From Vibrio hippocampi (lineage in GTDB: Bacteria > Pseudomonadota > Gammaproteobacteria > Enterobacterales > Vibrionaceae), in assembly GCF_921292975.1 (NCBI RefSeq), contig NZ_CAKLCM010000003.1, positions 1 to 64,000 of the forward strand: a DNA stretch of 64,000 nucleotides, in the 5' to 3' direction. Positions within the stretch are counted from its first letter, which is position 1; each line of letters opens with the position of its first letter. Of this stretch, positions 17,503 through 28,528 are shown piece by piece. Made by a program: the position numbers and the translations under genes. The notes below the pieces were generated by a model. That model did no database searches and was not told the DNA's origin. It worked only from the letters and a program-made list of their open reading frames with translations.

Positions 17503-19956
17503 ATGAAACCTACGCAGCAAAACCAGTTCGATAAAACTTCTTTCCAAAATAGTGTCAAACAGCATCTATCGGCAACCTATGCCACCACAGTGGAGCATGC
17601 ATCACCTCAACAATGGTATTTGGCGATGGGGCGAGCGCTAGCTGAATTTACCACACTCGATCTTTTGGAAACCGAATCAGACAAGCGTATTCAGAATGCT
17701 AAAAGTGTTAACTACCTTTCTCTAGAATTTTTGATTGGTCGTTTAACCGGTAATAACTTGATTAGCATGGGACTGTATCAGCAAGTTGCGCAAGCAATGG
17801 AAGAGATGGGGCACAATCTGACGGACTTATTGGAAGAGGAACGCGATCCTTCTTTGGGTAATGGTGGTCTTGGGCGACTCGCCGCTTGTTTTATGGATTC
17901 TTGTGCCGCACAGGAGTTCCCAACCGTCGGCTATGGTCTGCACTATGAATATGGTTTGTTTAAGCAGTCATTCCAAGATTGTCATCAAAAAGAAGCGCCG
18001 GACGCTTGGCGTTGTGTAGAAGGTTATCCTTGGGAGGTGGCTCGCCCTGAATTAGCCCAAGAGATCGGCTTTTATGGTCATGTCGAAGTGTACCAAGATG
18101 AGGGTGTTGAACGTCGTCGCTGGGTTCCGGGCATGACGGTACAGAGTATGCCTTGGGATCTGCCGATTGTTGGCTATGAAAGCGACACGGTATACCCGCT
18201 TCGTCTATGGGAATGTCGAGCGATAGCACCTTTCTCGCTAGCGAGCTTTAACAACGGTGACTACTTTGAAGCACAGCACTCGCTCATCGATGCGGGTAAT
18301 ATCACCAAGGTGCTTTACCCCAACGATAATCATGAGAAAGGCAAGACGCTGCGTTTGATGCAGCAATATTTCCATAGTGCGGCATCCATACGAGATATAT
18401 TACGTCGCCACATACAGTCGGGTCATAGCCTGGCTTCATTGCCGGACTATGAGACCATTCAGCTCAATGATACTCACCCAACAATCGCTATTCCCGAATT
18501 GATGCGTATTTTGATGGATGAACATCTGTTTACTTGGGATGAAGCTTGGGCGGTTTGTACCAAAACCTTCGCTTATACCAATCACACCTTGCTACCAGAA
18601 GCCCTAGAGACTTGGAGCGAGTCGCTTATTCAACGTCTACTGCCTCGACATATGGAGATCATCTATCATATCAACCATTTGTTCTTGCAAGAGGTACGTG
18701 CCAAGTGGCCGGGCGACGTTGCTAAACAGCAAAAACTGTCGATTATTCAAGAAGGTTTCCATCGAATGGTGCGTATGGCAAATCTTTGCGTGGTTGGCTC
18801 TTACGCGGTGAATGGTGTGGCGGCGTTGCACTCTGAATTAGTGAAACGCGATCTATTCCCCGAGTTTCACGAACTCTATCCAACACGTTTACATAATGTC
18901 ACCAATGGCATTACGCCGCGTCGTTGGTTGAAATATTGTAATCCAGGTCTATCCGCTCTGATCACCGATAAAATTGGTTCAGAATGGCCAGCGGATCTTG
19001 ACCAGTTGCAAGGGATTGCCAAATTTGCAGAAGATGGGCAGTTCCAAAAGCAGTATATGTCGGTGAAAAAAGCCAACAAACAGCGCTTAGCTGATTGGGT
19101 ACAAGACAACATGGGTATTGCTCTGAATACCGATGCCATCTTTGATGTGCAGATCAAACGTCTGCACGAATATAAGCGTCAGCATCTTAATATGCTGCAC
19201 ATTTTGTCGCTTTACTATCGCCTGTTGAATGATCCTGACTTTGACATGGTACCGAGAGTGGTTTTCTTTGCAGCAAAAGCGGCGCCGGGTTATCACTTAG
19301 CAAAAGAGATCATCTATGCGCTCAACAAAATTGCGGAGAAAGTGAACTCTGATCCACGAGTGAATGACAAGTTGAAAGTGGTGTTCATTCCTGACTATAG
19401 AGTGAGCATTGCCGAGATTATTATTCCTGCCGCCGACGTTTCTGAGCAGATCTCAACCGCTGGTAAAGAAGCCTCAGGCACCGGTAATATGAAATTGGCA
19501 CTAAACGGCGCATTAACCATCGGAACGATGGATGGTGCTAATGTGGAGATCCGTGAAGAAGTAGGCGATGACAACATCTATATTTTCGGCTTGGAAGTGG
19601 ATGGTGTTGAGGCTCTACGTGCTCAAGGTTATAACCCTTATGATTATTACCACGCGGATCCACTGCTTAAATCTTCTTTGGATCTCTTGCTCGGTGATGA
19701 GTTCACGCCTGGAGAACCGGGTAAACTGAGAGCAACCTTTGACAGTCTGATCGATGGTGGCGACCCTTATTTGGTATTAGCGGATTTCGCCTCTTATGTC
19801 TCTGCTCATGAAGCGATGGATGAGCAGTATCGCGATCAAGCGGGTTGGGCGAAAAAAGCGATCTTAAATACCGCCTTAGTCGGTAAGTTCAGTTCTGACC
19901 GCAGTATTCGCGACTATGTGAATAACATTTGGAAATTGGAATCGGTCACTCGTTAG
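17503..19956 (+). CDS. malP: Maltodextrin/glycogen phosphorylase
   Basis: The enzyme releases glucose-1-phosphate from the non-reducing end of alpha-1,4-glucans, with pyridoxal phosphate as cofactor. The 817-aa length is normal. The PLP lysine is K664 in EASGTGNMKLALNG, and the substrate-site segments SLGNGGLGRLAACFMDS and NDTHPTIAIPE are intact. It lacks the longer N-terminus of animal enzymes, as bacterial maltodextrin phosphorylases do. The gene heads malP-malQ-glgB, 92 bp before malQ. The long upstream gap carries a CRP-like site. Confidence 0.95.
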   Translation: MKPTQQNQFDKTSFQNSVKQHLSATYATTVEHASPQQWYLAMGRALAEFTTLDLLETESDKRIQNAKSVNYLSLEFLIGRLTGNNLISMGLYQQVAQAMEEMGHNLTDLLEEERDPSLGNGGLGRLAACFMDSCAAQEFPTVGYGLHYEYGLFKQSFQDCHQKEAPDAWRCVEGYPWEVARPELAQEIGFYGHVEVYQDEGVERRRWVPGMTVQSMPWDLPIVGYESDTVYPLRLWECRAIAPFSLASFNNGDYFEAQHSLIDAGNITKVLYPNDNHEKGKTLRLMQQYFHSAASIRDILRRHIQSGHSLASLPDYETIQLNDTHPTIAIPELMRILMDEHLFTWDEAWAVCTKTFAYTNHTLLPEALETWSESLIQRLLPRHMEIIYHINHLFLQEVRAKWPGDVAKQQKLSIIQEGFHRMVRMANLCVVGSYAVNGVAALHSELVKRDLFPEFHELYPTRLHNVTNGITPRRWLKYCNPGLSALITDKIGSEWPADLDQLQGIAKFAEDGQFQKQYMSVKKANKQRLADWVQDNMGIALNTDAIFDVQIKRLHEYKRQHLNMLHILSLYYRLLNDPDFDMVPRVVFFAAKAAPGYHLAKEIIYALNKIAEKVNSDPRVNDKLKVVFIPDYRVSIAEIIIPAADVSEQISTAGKEASGTGNMKLALNGALTIGTMDGANVEIREEVGDDNIYIFGLEVDGVEALRAQGYNPYDYYHADPLLKSSLDLLLGDEFTPGEPGKLRATFDSLIDGGDPYLVLADFASYVSAHEAMDEQYRDQAGWAKKAILNTALVGKFSSDRSIRDYVNNIWKLESVTR

Positions 19957-20048
19957 TTCTATTTCAAGCCAAGGCAGTGCCTTGGCTTGGTCGATTTTTC
20001 GTGTGATATATAACGTTCATGGAGGAGCTGGTGCCTCCGGAGAGCAAA

Positions 20049-22220
20049 ATGATAGATAGCAACACATTAATGCACGTCGCCGATATGGCAAGGATTGCGG
20101 ATCGCTATATTAATGCGACGGGTCAAGAGACCCAAGTTGAGGCTTCTACCATCGTCGAGCTATTGAAAGCGCTTGGCTATGATACCAATGACAGTGATAG
20201 CCTGCTGGCCTCCGCTGAGAAAAAGCATAGACAGGAGGTACTCGATCCTGTCTGTGTGATTCAAGATGATGACGCGACGGAAGTCAGTTTATATCTCAGC
20301 AGCAGTGCGAGAGAAAGTGACTTTAGTTGGCGTCTAACGACGGAACAAGGTGAGGTGTTTGAAGGTTATCTACAGTCTCAGATCCGCCGTGATGAGCGTC
20401 AAAATGGCGGTCCCTTGGTGTTCGAATTACCGGATAATTTACCGTGGGGTTATCATCAACTTGAGGTGTCACGTAAACGCCGAAAACTGCCGTATCAAAG
20501 TCTGCTCATTCGAGCGCCCCGAGCCTGCTATAAGCCAACTGCGATTGAGCAAGGTAAGAAGCTGTGGGGACCCAGTATCCAGCTTTATACCCTAAAAAGT
20601 GATGACAACTGGGGGATTGGAGACTTTTCTGACCTTAAAAAACTGGTCAGTGAGATTGCCGATAGAGGCGGGGATTTTGTGGGTATTAACCCGATACACT
20701 CGCTGTTTCCTGCTAACCCAGAAGCCGCAAGCCCTTACAGTCCATCTTCAAGACGTTGGTTAAACATTCTCTATATCGACGTGACGGCGACACCGGGCTT
20801 TGCCGAGAATGGCGAGGCACAAGCATTGATACAAAGTGCTGAGTTTCATCACCGCTTACAGCAGGCACGTCAAACCGATTGGGTCGACTATCGCTTAGTC
20901 TCTGAGCTGAAAATGTCGGCGTTAGAATTGGTCTTCAAACAGTTTAAACAGCAGCACCTCGATAGCTTGACACCACAAGGTGAAGCCTTCCTCGGGTTTG
21001 TTGAGCAAGGCGGAGATAGTTTACTGCATCAAGCCGCCTTTGATGCCATACATTGCCAACTGCGCGCCCAAGACGAAGCGGTTTGGGGATGGCCAGTATT
21101 TCCTGAAAAACTGCGCCACTTTGAGTTTGCTGGGACACAAAAGTTTATTCGTGACAATCAAGATAGCATTCATTTTCACCAGTTCCTGCAATGGGTCGCC
21201 GATACGCAAATTAGCCGTGTTCAAGCACTGGCTGAGCAAAAAGGCATGACCATTGGTCTGTATCGCGACTTGGCCGTTGGCGTCGCGGATTCTGGCTCTG
21301 AGACATGGGCAGACAAAGGCAACTTGGTGATGGAAGCCGGCATCGGTGCGCCGCCGGATATTCTTGGTCCACAAGGACAAAGTTGGGGTTTGCCGCCGCT
21401 CAATCCTCAGGTTCTAGAGCAAACGGGTTATCAAGCCTATATTGATTTGTTGCGCGCCAATATGAAGCATTGTGGCTGTTTGCGGATTGATCATGTGTTG
21501 GGGTTGCTCCGTTTGTGGTGGATCCCGCGTGGCAAAGCGGCGACAGAAGGGGCTTATCTCTATTATTCGGTTGAAACCATGTTGGCGATCCTCGCGTTAG
21601 AATCGCACCGCCATCAATGCACTGTGATCGGTGAAGATCTTGGTACGGTTCCGGTGGAAATTGAACATATCTTGCGAGAAGCGGGAGTACATTCCTACAA
21701 AGTGTTCTTTTTTGAAACAGCAGATGATGGAGGGTTTGTTTCCCCTCAACATTATGCGCCACAATCAATGGCTGCGCTTTGTACCCATGACATGCCTACC
21801 TTGCGAGGCTATTGGCATTGCGAGGATCTTAAAATGGGACAGTCGCTTGGCATTTATCCTGAAGATAAATTAGCGCCACTGTTTGAGCAAAGATTGCGTG
21901 ATAAGCAACGGATCTTAGACAGTATCGCATGGCACGGTTATTTGCCTTCCGGTGTTGGTCGAGACGCCAGTCTGGTGCCAATGGACAGCTATCTCAGTGA
22001 AGCGTTGCAATTGCACTTAGCGTCGGGTGCGACCAACCTCCTCAGTGTACAGCTTGAAGATTGGTTGGAAATGGACTTGCCAGTCAATATTCCAGGAACC
22101 ACGCAAGAGTATCAAAACTGGCGCAGAAAACTGTCGTTACCGATTGAACAGATGTTTGAACAAGACAGTGTTAATCGTATTGCGCAACAATTAACGCAAG
22201 TGCGTAGCCAGGTTGGGTGA
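20049..22220 (+). CDS. malQ: 4-alpha-glucanotransferase (amylomaltase)
   Basis: MalQ transfers alpha-1,4-glucan segments between maltodextrins, which feeds longer chains to MalP. The 723-aa GH77 enzyme has the nucleophile segment GLYRDLAVGVADSGSETW, the acid/base Glu in VIGEDLGTVP and the THDMPTLRGYW motif. The N-terminal extension of about 170 residues is usual for enterobacterial and Vibrio MalQ. The frame is open from ATG 20019, but the purine-rich CGGAGAG just before ATG 20049 supports the later start. Confidence 0.92.
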   Translation: MIDSNTLMHVADMARIADRYINATGQETQVEASTIVELLKALGYDTNDSDSLLASAEKKHRQEVLDPVCVIQDDDATEVSLYLSSSARESDFSWRLTTEQGEVFEGYLQSQIRRDERQNGGPLVFELPDNLPWGYHQLEVSRKRRKLPYQSLLIRAPRACYKPTAIEQGKKLWGPSIQLYTLKSDDNWGIGDFSDLKKLVSEIADRGGDFVGINPIHSLFPANPEAASPYSPSSRRWLNILYIDVTATPGFAENGEAQALIQSAEFHHRLQQARQTDWVDYRLVSELKMSALELVFKQFKQQHLDSLTPQGEAFLGFVEQGGDSLLHQAAFDAIHCQLRAQDEAVWGWPVFPEKLRHFEFAGTQKFIRDNQDSIHFHQFLQWVADTQISRVQALAEQKGMTIGLYRDLAVGVADSGSETWADKGNLVMEAGIGAPPDILGPQGQSWGLPPLNPQVLEQTGYQAYIDLLRANMKHCGCLRIDHVLGLLRLWWIPRGKAATEGAYLYYSVETMLAILALESHRHQCTVIGEDLGTVPVEIEHILREAGVHSYKVFFFETADDGGFVSPQHYAPQSMAALCTHDMPTLRGYWHCEDLKMGQSLGIYPEDKLAPLFEQRLRDKQRILDSIAWHGYLPSGVGRDASLVPMDSYLSEALQLHLASGATNLLSVQLEDWLEMDLPVNIPGTTQEYQNWRRKLSLPIEQMFEQDSVNRIAQQLTQVRSQVG

Positions 22221-22533
22221 TAGCGAAAGCCAAGAAATCGGTTTTCCAGCTATACAAACTGGGATGGAACTTGAAAATCAGGGCTTTATCACTTCAAGGG
22301 TGATTGGTTTTCAGTAGAATGAAATGCACTGATATGCCCAAGTTACCTCAATGTGTCAGGTTTAGTGAGAGTGATTTGGGTATAAGCCCGCAGCAGTATG
22401 CGGGCATTTTAGTTTATGTCGAACAAGCCCATGTACCCCAAAAGTGGTCATTATTGCCGATGATCCAATATCAGCAGGCGCACCACCCATAACTTTGAAT
22501 AATAACAGGCAGCTTGGCCACAGGAGATAGACG
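22221..22533 (+). other. malQ-glgB intergenic region
   Basis: The 313-bp gap carries no supported gene. A small hairpin (ATCAC-TTCAAGG-GTGAT near 22288) and the glgB ribosome site AGGAGA (22522-22527) are the only things I see. Confidence 0.45.
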
Positions 22534-24723
22534 TTGAAGAACAAAAGGCTAGTAAACTCAGAACAGACGCACCAGCAATTGCTAAACGCGTCGTTCGCAG
22601 ACCCATTTTCTTTTTTGGGACCCTATGCACAGCAGCAAGGCGTTGCGCTACGAGTATGGATGCCAGGGGCTGACAATGTCACCGCGGTGTTAAGTTCAGG
22701 AGAGCGTATTGCGTTAGAGCAGGACAAGGATCAAGAGTTTATTTTTGTTCTTAAATCAGATCAGGATCTACGTTGGACGCACTATAAATTGATCGTTGAT
22801 TGGGCAGGTACCGAGCAGTTGATCGATGATCCCTATCAGTATCACGGCATCTACGCAGAATACGAAGAGCTGCACACACCTAAACAGATGTACCACAACC
22901 TCGGCGCTCAATTTGTCTCGCTAGAGCGTGAAGGTAAGCAGGTGGAAGGGACGCGTTTCTTGGTTTATGCCCCTCATGCTTCCGCCGTGAGTATTGTTGG
23001 CGATTTTAACGGCTGGGATGGTCGTCGTAACCCAATGCAGCGTCTAGATTATGGCATTTGGGGACTGTTTCTACCTGAGCTGCCAGAAGGCACGCAATAT
23101 AAGTTTGAAATTAAAGGTCCTAATGGTGAGGGACTGCCGCATAAAGCCGATCCTTGGGGTTTCTATTCCGAACAGTTCCCGTCTTTGGCTTCGGTCACCT
23201 ATAACCACCGCAATTATCAATGGCAGGATGACACCTGGCAGAATCGTGAAGTCACCGTAAAACGTAAGCAGCCTTTATCATTTTATGAGTTACATGCGGG
23301 CTCTTGGAAGCGCAAAGAGAACGGTGATTTTCTCAACTATCGCGAATTGGCCGATGAGTTAGTGCCTTATCTGTGTGAGATGGGATACAGCCATGTTGAA
23401 TTGATGCCCGTATCCGAACACCCTTTCTATGGTTCGTGGGGTTATCAACCCGTCGGTCTGTTTGCACCGACCAGTCGCTTTGGTGCTCCTGATGATTTCA
23501 AATACTTCGTCGACAAATGTCACCAAGCAGGTCTCGGTGTGGTGTTGGACTGGGTGCCAGCGCACTTCCCGGCGGATGGTCATGGTTTGGCAAACTTTGA
23601 TGGTACTCCTCTGTTCCATGATCCCGATCCACGTCGCGGTTGGCACCAAGATTGGAACTCGTACATTTACGATTTAAGCCGTGAACATGTACGACGCTTC
23701 TTAGTCGCCAATGCGCTGTATTGGTTTGAGCAGTTCCATATTGATGGTATCCGCGTTGATGCGGTGGCGTCTATGTTGTACCTCGATTACTCCCGTAGCC
23801 ATGATCAGTGGGTGCCCAATATTGATGGTGGTCGTGAGAACTACGATGCGATAGCCACAATGAAATGGATGAACGAAGAGGTATATAAACACTTCCCGAA
23901 TGCGATGACCATAGCTGAAGAGTCAACGGCGTTCCCGGGTGTTTCTGCGCCGACCTTTATGGGTGGTCTTGGTTTTGGATTTAAGTGGAATATGGGTTGG
24001 ATGCACGACAGTCTGTCCTATATCCAAGAAGATCCCGTACACAGAAAATATCATCACGACACCATTACTTTCCCGCTCGTGTATGCGCACAGTGAGAACT
24101 ATGTCTTGTCTTTGTCTCACGATGAAGTGGTTTACGGTAAACGTTCTATCCACAATAAAATGCCGGGTGATGAGTGGCAGCAGACAGCTAACCTTAGAGC
24201 TTATATGGGTTACATGTATGCTCAACCGGGTAAGAAGCTTAACTTTATGGGCGCAGAATTTGGTCAAACCGGTGAATGGAACCATGATGATCAATTGCAA
24301 TGGTTCTTGCTGGACTTTGAACGTCACCAAGGTGTGAAAGCACTGACTAAGGCACTCAACCATTTGTACCGTGAAGAGAAAGCGTTACATGAGTTGGATT
24401 CAGAGCCAAAAGGTTATGAGTGGCGCTTACAAGATGCGGCGGATGCGAGTGTGCTTGCTCACGAGCGTATCAGCGAGAACGGGGAGCGTATTTTGGTGAT
24501 TAGCAACTTTACCCCAGTTCCCCATGACTCATTCCGTTTAGGTGTACCATTAGCGGGACGTTATCAGTTGGTGTTGAATACCGATGATACTCAGTTTGCT
24601 GGAAGCGGCTTTAGTGTGATTGAAACCGCTCAGACTGAAAAGGTCGAGAGCGAATCTCAACCTCAGTCGCTACAGCTGTGCTTGCCGCCGCTTTCAACGG
24701 TTTATTACAAGTACCAAGGTTGA
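22534..24723 (+). CDS. glgB: 1,4-alpha-glucan branching enzyme GlgB
   Basis: GlgB makes the alpha-1,6 branches of glycogen. The 729-aa GH13 enzyme is the length of E. coli GlgB. An N-terminal glycogen-binding module with [17 protein letters not shown] precedes the catalytic barrel. Catalytic residues are D409 ([11 protein letters not shown]) and E462 (TIAEEST), with LSHDEVV holding the transition-state Asp. The start is a TTG, chosen because AGGAGA lies 7 bp upstream. Its placement behind malP and malQ couples glycogen branching with maltodextrin use. A terminator follows. Confidence 0.94.
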   Translation: MKNKRLVNSEQTHQQLLNASFADPFSFLGPYAQQQGVALRVWMPGADNVTAVLSSGERIALEQDKDQEFIFVLKSDQDLRWTHYKLIVDWAGTEQLIDDPYQYHGIYAEYEELHTPKQMYHNLGAQFVSLEREGKQVEGTRFLVYAPHASAVSIVGDFNGWDGRRNPMQRLDYGIWGLFLPELPEGTQYKFEIKGPNGEGLPHKADPWGFYSEQFPSLASVTYNHRNYQWQDDTWQNREVTVKRKQPLSFYELHAGSWKRKENGDFLNYRELADELVPYLCEMGYSHVELMPVSEHPFYGSWGYQPVGLFAPTSRFGAPDDFKYFVDKCHQAGLGVVLDWVPAHFPADGHGLANFDGTPLFHDPDPRRGWHQDWNSYIYDLSREHVRRFLVANALYWFEQFHIDGIRVDAVASMLYLDYSRSHDQWVPNIDGGRENYDAIATMKWMNEEVYKHFPNAMTIAEESTAFPGVSAPTFMGGLGFGFKWNMGWMHDSLSYIQEDPVHRKYHHDTITFPLVYAHSENYVLSLSHDEVVYGKRSIHNKMPGDEWQQTANLRAYMGYMYAQPGKKLNFMGAEFGQTGEWNHDDQLQWFLLDFERHQGVKALTKALNHLYREEKALHELDSEPKGYEWRLQDAADASVLAHERISENGERILVISNFTPVPHDSFRLGVPLAGRYQLVLNTDDTQFAGSGFSVIETAQTEKVESESQPQSLQLCLPPLSTVYYKYQG

Positions 24724-24766
24724 TTGAACGACCTTGACCTGCTCAATGAGAGCAGATAGCGAACAT

Positions 24767-24798
24767 AAAATGCCTCAGCCCTTTGCTGAGGCATTTTT
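24767..24798 (+). terminator. Terminator after glgB
   Basis: AAAATGCCTCAGC (24767-24779) pairs with GCTGAGGCATTTT (24785-24797), followed by T. Confidence 0.92.
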
Positions 24799-24910
24799 AC
24801 ATTCAAAGATGCGTAATGTTTTGCTTAAGCTACACTTTTTACTGGCTCGCAAGTCGTATCTGTTTGCGCGCAATGAGATTAAGTTTATAGAAACAGGAGT
24901 TCATACCTTT

Positions 24911-25297
24911 ATGATCACAGCGTTATACGCGTCATTAATGGCGGTTATCATGATCTGGTTAGCCTTTGAAGTGATTAAGCAGCGACGCAAACATCAAGTC
25001 TCATTTTCCGATGGCGGTGTTGAGGCGTTGCAAATCGCCCGCAGTGCCCAAAGTAATGCGATGGACTATATTCCCATTACGCTTATCTTGATGGCGCTGG
25101 TGGAATACAACGGTGCGCCTCTTATCTTGATTCATGTTTTGGGGCTGTTGTTTGTGGCAGGGCGGATAATGCACGCCAAAGCGATTCTTAAGCAAGGCTT
25201 CAAAGGCAGAGTATTAGGAATGCAACTGACCTTGCTGGTGATGGTGGTGCTGATTGTGTCGAATGTGGTTTATTTACCTTTTGATGCGCTGTGGTAA
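24911..25297 (+). CDS. MAPEG family membrane protein
   Basis: The 128-aa protein has four membrane helices and the MAPEG pattern (ARSAQSNAMDYIPITLILMALVEYNG, with the Asn and Glu after helix 2). MAPEG proteins include microsomal glutathione transferase-like enzymes; bacterial YecN-type members have unknown substrates. An open frame runs upstream through the glgB terminator, so I reject that extension and use ATG 24911, 11 bp after GGAG. No partner gene is evident. Confidence 0.85.
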   Translation: MITALYASLMAVIMIWLAFEVIKQRRKHQVSFSDGGVEALQIARSAQSNAMDYIPITLILMALVEYNGAPLILIHVLGLLFVAGRIMHAKAILKQGFKGRVLGMQLTLLVMVVLIVSNVVYLPFDALW

Positions 25298-25466
25298 CCG
25301 ATGAAAGTGCGTCTATAAAAAACGCTTACCTATTGAGTTTCTTTATAGAGAAACGTGCCTAGAAGTCGTTGTGTTCGATGAGATGGCAAACAAAACCGTT
25401 TCATTGCTTGTTATCAGTGCTTTTTGCCCCAATTGTTAACTCATACTACTTGCAGAGGAAATCACC

Positions 25467-26558
25467 ATGAGCCTTTTTCAACCGATTCAACTTGGTCAGC
25501 TTAGTCTGGAAAATCGTATTGTTATGCCACCCATGACTCGCTCAAGAGCAAGTCAGCCAGGAGACGTTGCCAACGAGATGATGGCGACTTACTACGCTCA
25601 GCGAGCCAGCGCGGGTTTAATTGTTGCTGAAGGCACGCAGATCTCTCCAATGGGTAAGGGTTATGCTTGGACACCCGGCATCTATTCTCAGGAACAGATC
25701 CAAGGTTGGCGTAAAGTGACCGATGCTGTGCACAACGCAGGCGGTAAGATTTTTGCTCAACTGTGGCATGTTGGTCGAGTGACTCATCCAGACAATATTG
25801 GCGGTCAACAGCCAGTATCTTCTTCTGCCCTAAAAGCCGAAAATGTGAAAGTGTTTATTGATAACGGCAGTGATGAGCCGGGCTTTGTTGATGTGGTTGA
25901 GCCAAGAGCCTTGAGTGTGGATGAAATCGCAAAGGTGGTCGAAGAATATCGTCAGGCGGCACACAATGCGATGGCAGCCGGTTTTGACGGTGTTGAGTTG
26001 CACGCGGCAAATGGCTATTTGGTGAATCAGTTTATTGATTCAGAATCAAACCAACGCAGCGATGAATACGGTGGCAGTTTGGAAAATCGTCTGCGTTTTC
26101 TTTCTGAAGTGGTCACCGCATTAAATGAAGCGGTGGGCAGTGACAGAGTCGGAGTGCGTTTAGCGCCATTAACCACATTAAACGGCACTGTCGATGCCAA
26201 TCCCGAAGAGACCTACACTGCGGCAGCAGCATTGCTGAATACGCTCAATATTGCTTACCTGCACATTGCTGAAGTGGATTGGGATGATGCACCAGAAACC
26301 CCACGCAGCTTCAAACAAGCATTGCGTGACGCCTTTAGCGGGGTACTCATCTATGCGGGTCGCTACAACGCAGCAACCGCTCAAAAAACCATAGAGGATA
26401 ACCTAGCCGATATGATTGGCTTTGGTCGCCCGTTTGTATCCAATCCAGATCTGCCTGATAGACTTAAGCATGGTTACCCATTAGCACAGCACGATCCGAA
26501 CACACTGTTTGGTGGTGGGGAGAAGGGCTTGACCGATTATCCAACCTATCAAAAATAG
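25467..26558 (+). CDS. nemA: Old Yellow Enzyme family flavin oxidoreductase (NemA-like)
   Basis: The 363-aa FMN enzyme reduces activated C=C bonds and nitro compounds with NAD(P)H. Family marks are MPPMTRSRA near the FMN site, LWHVGRVTHP, FDGVELHAANGYLVNQF with the substrate-binding His-Asn region, and GRPFVSNPDLP near the C-terminus. Length equals E. coli NemA (365). RBS GAGG lies before the ATG. It stands alone, without a nemR-type repressor next to it. Confidence 0.9.
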   Translation: MSLFQPIQLGQLSLENRIVMPPMTRSRASQPGDVANEMMATYYAQRASAGLIVAEGTQISPMGKGYAWTPGIYSQEQIQGWRKVTDAVHNAGGKIFAQLWHVGRVTHPDNIGGQQPVSSSALKAENVKVFIDNGSDEPGFVDVVEPRALSVDEIAKVVEEYRQAAHNAMAAGFDGVELHAANGYLVNQFIDSESNQRSDEYGGSLENRLRFLSEVVTALNEAVGSDRVGVRLAPLTTLNGTVDANPEETYTAAAALLNTLNIAYLHIAEVDWDDAPETPRSFKQALRDAFSGVLIYAGRYNAATAQKTIEDNLADMIGFGRPFVSNPDLPDRLKHGYPLAQHDPNTLFGGGEKGLTDYPTYQK

Positions 26559-26578
26559 CTAGCTATCAATATCAGCAA

Positions 26579-26608
26579 AAGGTCTGGAACTTCTCCAGAC
26601 CTTTTTTG
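26579..26608 (+). terminator. Terminator after nemA
   Basis: AAGGTCTGGA pairs with TCCAGACCTT and is followed by T. Confidence 0.9.
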
Positions 26609-26630
26609 TTATTTGTCATCAGATAAATGC

Positions 26631-26668
26631 AAAAAAAAACGGCAACCAAATCATGTTGGTTGCCGTTT
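26631..26668 (-). terminator. Terminator after symporter 1
   Basis: AAACGGCAACCAA (26637-26649) and TTGGTTGCCGTTT (26656-26668) form a 13-bp stem; the minus strand continues with nine T. Confidence 0.92.
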
Positions 26669-26699
26669 AATTGATTACTGCGCTAAAGTCGCGAGCGTA

Positions 26700-28457
26700 T
26701 TACTGAGTCGATAGCTCTGAAGATGACGCTTGACCATTCTTAGAGGCATTCACCAACAAGATACCGACAGCCAGTACCATCGAACCACAGACTAGGAACA
26801 GTAGACGACCAGTAGGCTCGTTTGGAATCAATGCCATTGCAAGGATACCAAAACCTGCCGTACTGATTAGCTTGCCTAGCATACCGCGTTGTTTAGTATC
26901 TAGGTTTTGCTGCTCTTCGCTATCAGCCACAATCGGTGTGTTCCAATTAGTGAACAGTTGCTCAACTTCTTGTTCACGCTCGGGTGTCAGACCTTTGTAG
27001 AACTTAGTGGTTAGAATGAAGAAGCCACCAGTGAACACAACGTGTGCTGCTAAGCTTAGACCCACTTTTAGATCTGACCATTCACGAGTCGTGAAGCTTT
27101 GCTCAAGACCAAATAGGTTTTCGATGTGGTGTGCTTGTAGCGAAATACCAAAGAGGTAAGAAACAAAACCACCAACAACCAGTGTCATCCAGCCCGCCCA
27201 GTCTGGCGTCTTGCGGATCCACATACCCAGAAGTACAGGAATAAGCATTGGGAAGCCGATGAGTGCACCAACGTTCAATACGATATCGAATAGGCTTAGG
27301 TGGCGCAGTGAGTTAATGAACAGACCGATACCAATGATAATGAAGCCCATCATAACGGTGGTTGCTTTACTGACCACTACCAGCTCTTTTTGGCTTGCGT
27401 TTGGACGCAAGATTGGCGAGTAGAAGTTCATCACAAAGATGCCAGCGTTACGGTTAAGACCTGAATCCATTGAAGACATGGTCGCAGCAAACATCGCTGA
27501 CATTAATAGACCCACCATACCGGCTGGCATCACGTTTTGTACGAATGCCAAGTAGGCAGCATCGCCACCCACGCTGCCGTATTGGTCAGCGAAATCAGGC
27601 ATAAATGCGCTCACATACCAAGGCGGTAGGAACCAAATAAGTGGACCCACAACCATCAAGATACAAGCAAGCCCCGCGGCTTTACGCGCGTTCTCACTGT
27701 CTTTAGCACAGAGGTAACGATAAGCATTGATGGAGTTGTTCATCACACCAAACTGCTTAACAAAGATAAACACAACCCAAAGGACAAAGATGCTGACGTA
27801 GTTCAGGTTATTACCCAGCATGAAGTCGCCTTGGAAGTTATCGACGATGTTGCCTAGACCACCGCCGTGGAAGTAGGCTGCGATCGCACAGGTAATGGTG
27901 ACCGCCATAATGACCAGCATCTGCATAAAGTCAGAAGCAACAACCGCCCAAGAGCCACCCGTTACTGCCATCAGCATCAACACTAGACCGGTCACGACGA
28001 TGGTCGCTTCCATAGGAATGTTGAAAACCGCGGCAACGAAAATAGCCAGACCGTTTAGCCAGATACCCGCTGAAATCAAGCTATCAGGCATACCAGCCCA
28101 AGTGAAGAATTGCTCCGAGGTTTTACCAAAGCGTTGGCGAACTGCCTCAATGGCAGTGACAACGCGCAACTGGCGAAACTTAGGCGCAAAGTAGAGGTAA
28201 TTCATAAAATAGCCAAACGCATTGGCTAGGAATAGAACGACGACGACAAAGCCGTCATTAAATGCGCGTCCTGCGGCACCGGTAAACGTCCATGCTGAAA
28301 ATTGAGTCATGAAGGCGGTAGCACCTACCATCCACCATAACATCTTACCGCCACCTCTAAAATAATCGCTGGTAGAGGTGGTGAACTTGCGGAACATCCA
28401 ACCAATAGCAATCAAAAAGAAGAAGTAGGCGAGTACAACAAGAGTATCAATAGTCAT
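26700..28457 (-). CDS. Sodium/solute symporter, probable oligo-alginate transporter 1
   Basis: This 585-aa SSS (SLC5/SodA-fold) symporter has about 14 membrane helices. Family motifs include SDYFRGGGKMLWWMVGATAFMTQFSAWTFTGAAG at the first substrate/Na+ helices and MSAMFAATMSSMDSGLNRN, the Na2-site helix. V. splendidus ToaA/B/C oligo-alginate symporters belong to this type, so I infer import of unsaturated oligouronates with Na+. It is close in sequence to the symporters at 49834 and 61819. Operator palindromes lie at 28518-28528 and 28660-28670. It is convergent with nemA and upstream of eda on the same strand but with its own promoter. Confidence 0.88.
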   Translation of the reverse strand: MTIDTLVVLAYFFFLIAIGWMFRKFTTSTSDYFRGGGKMLWWMVGATAFMTQFSAWTFTGAAGRAFNDGFVVVVLFLANAFGYFMNYLYFAPKFRQLRVVTAIEAVRQRFGKTSEQFFTWAGMPDSLISAGIWLNGLAIFVAAVFNIPMEATIVVTGLVLMLMAVTGGSWAVVASDFMQMLVIMAVTITCAIAAYFHGGGLGNIVDNFQGDFMLGNNLNYVSIFVLWVVFIFVKQFGVMNNSINAYRYLCAKDSENARKAAGLACILMVVGPLIWFLPPWYVSAFMPDFADQYGSVGGDAAYLAFVQNVMPAGMVGLLMSAMFAATMSSMDSGLNRNAGIFVMNFYSPILRPNASQKELVVVSKATTVMMGFIIIGIGLFINSLRHLSLFDIVLNVGALIGFPMLIPVLLGMWIRKTPDWAGWMTLVVGGFVSYLFGISLQAHHIENLFGLEQSFTTREWSDLKVGLSLAAHVVFTGGFFILTTKFYKGLTPEREQEVEQLFTNWNTPIVADSEEQQNLDTKQRGMLGKLISTAGFGILAMALIPNEPTGRLLFLVCGSMVLAVGILLVNASKNGQASSSELSTQ

Positions 28458-28517
28458 TATTCAGCCTTAATTAATTTACTTAAAATCTGCGACTAATAAT
28501 AATTAAATTAAAAGTTG

Positions 28518-28528
28518 TTGTATTACAA
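28518..28528. promoter_or_regulatory. TTGT-N3-ACAA operator, symporter 1
   Basis: TTGTATTACAA, the reverse complement of the element before the alginate lyase, sits 61 bp upstream of the start codon. Confidence 0.7.

Noticed and set aside
24734..24910. Upstream extension of the MAPEG gene
   Set aside because: It runs through the glgB terminator and adds a non-family N-terminus; ATG 24911 starts the first membrane helix.
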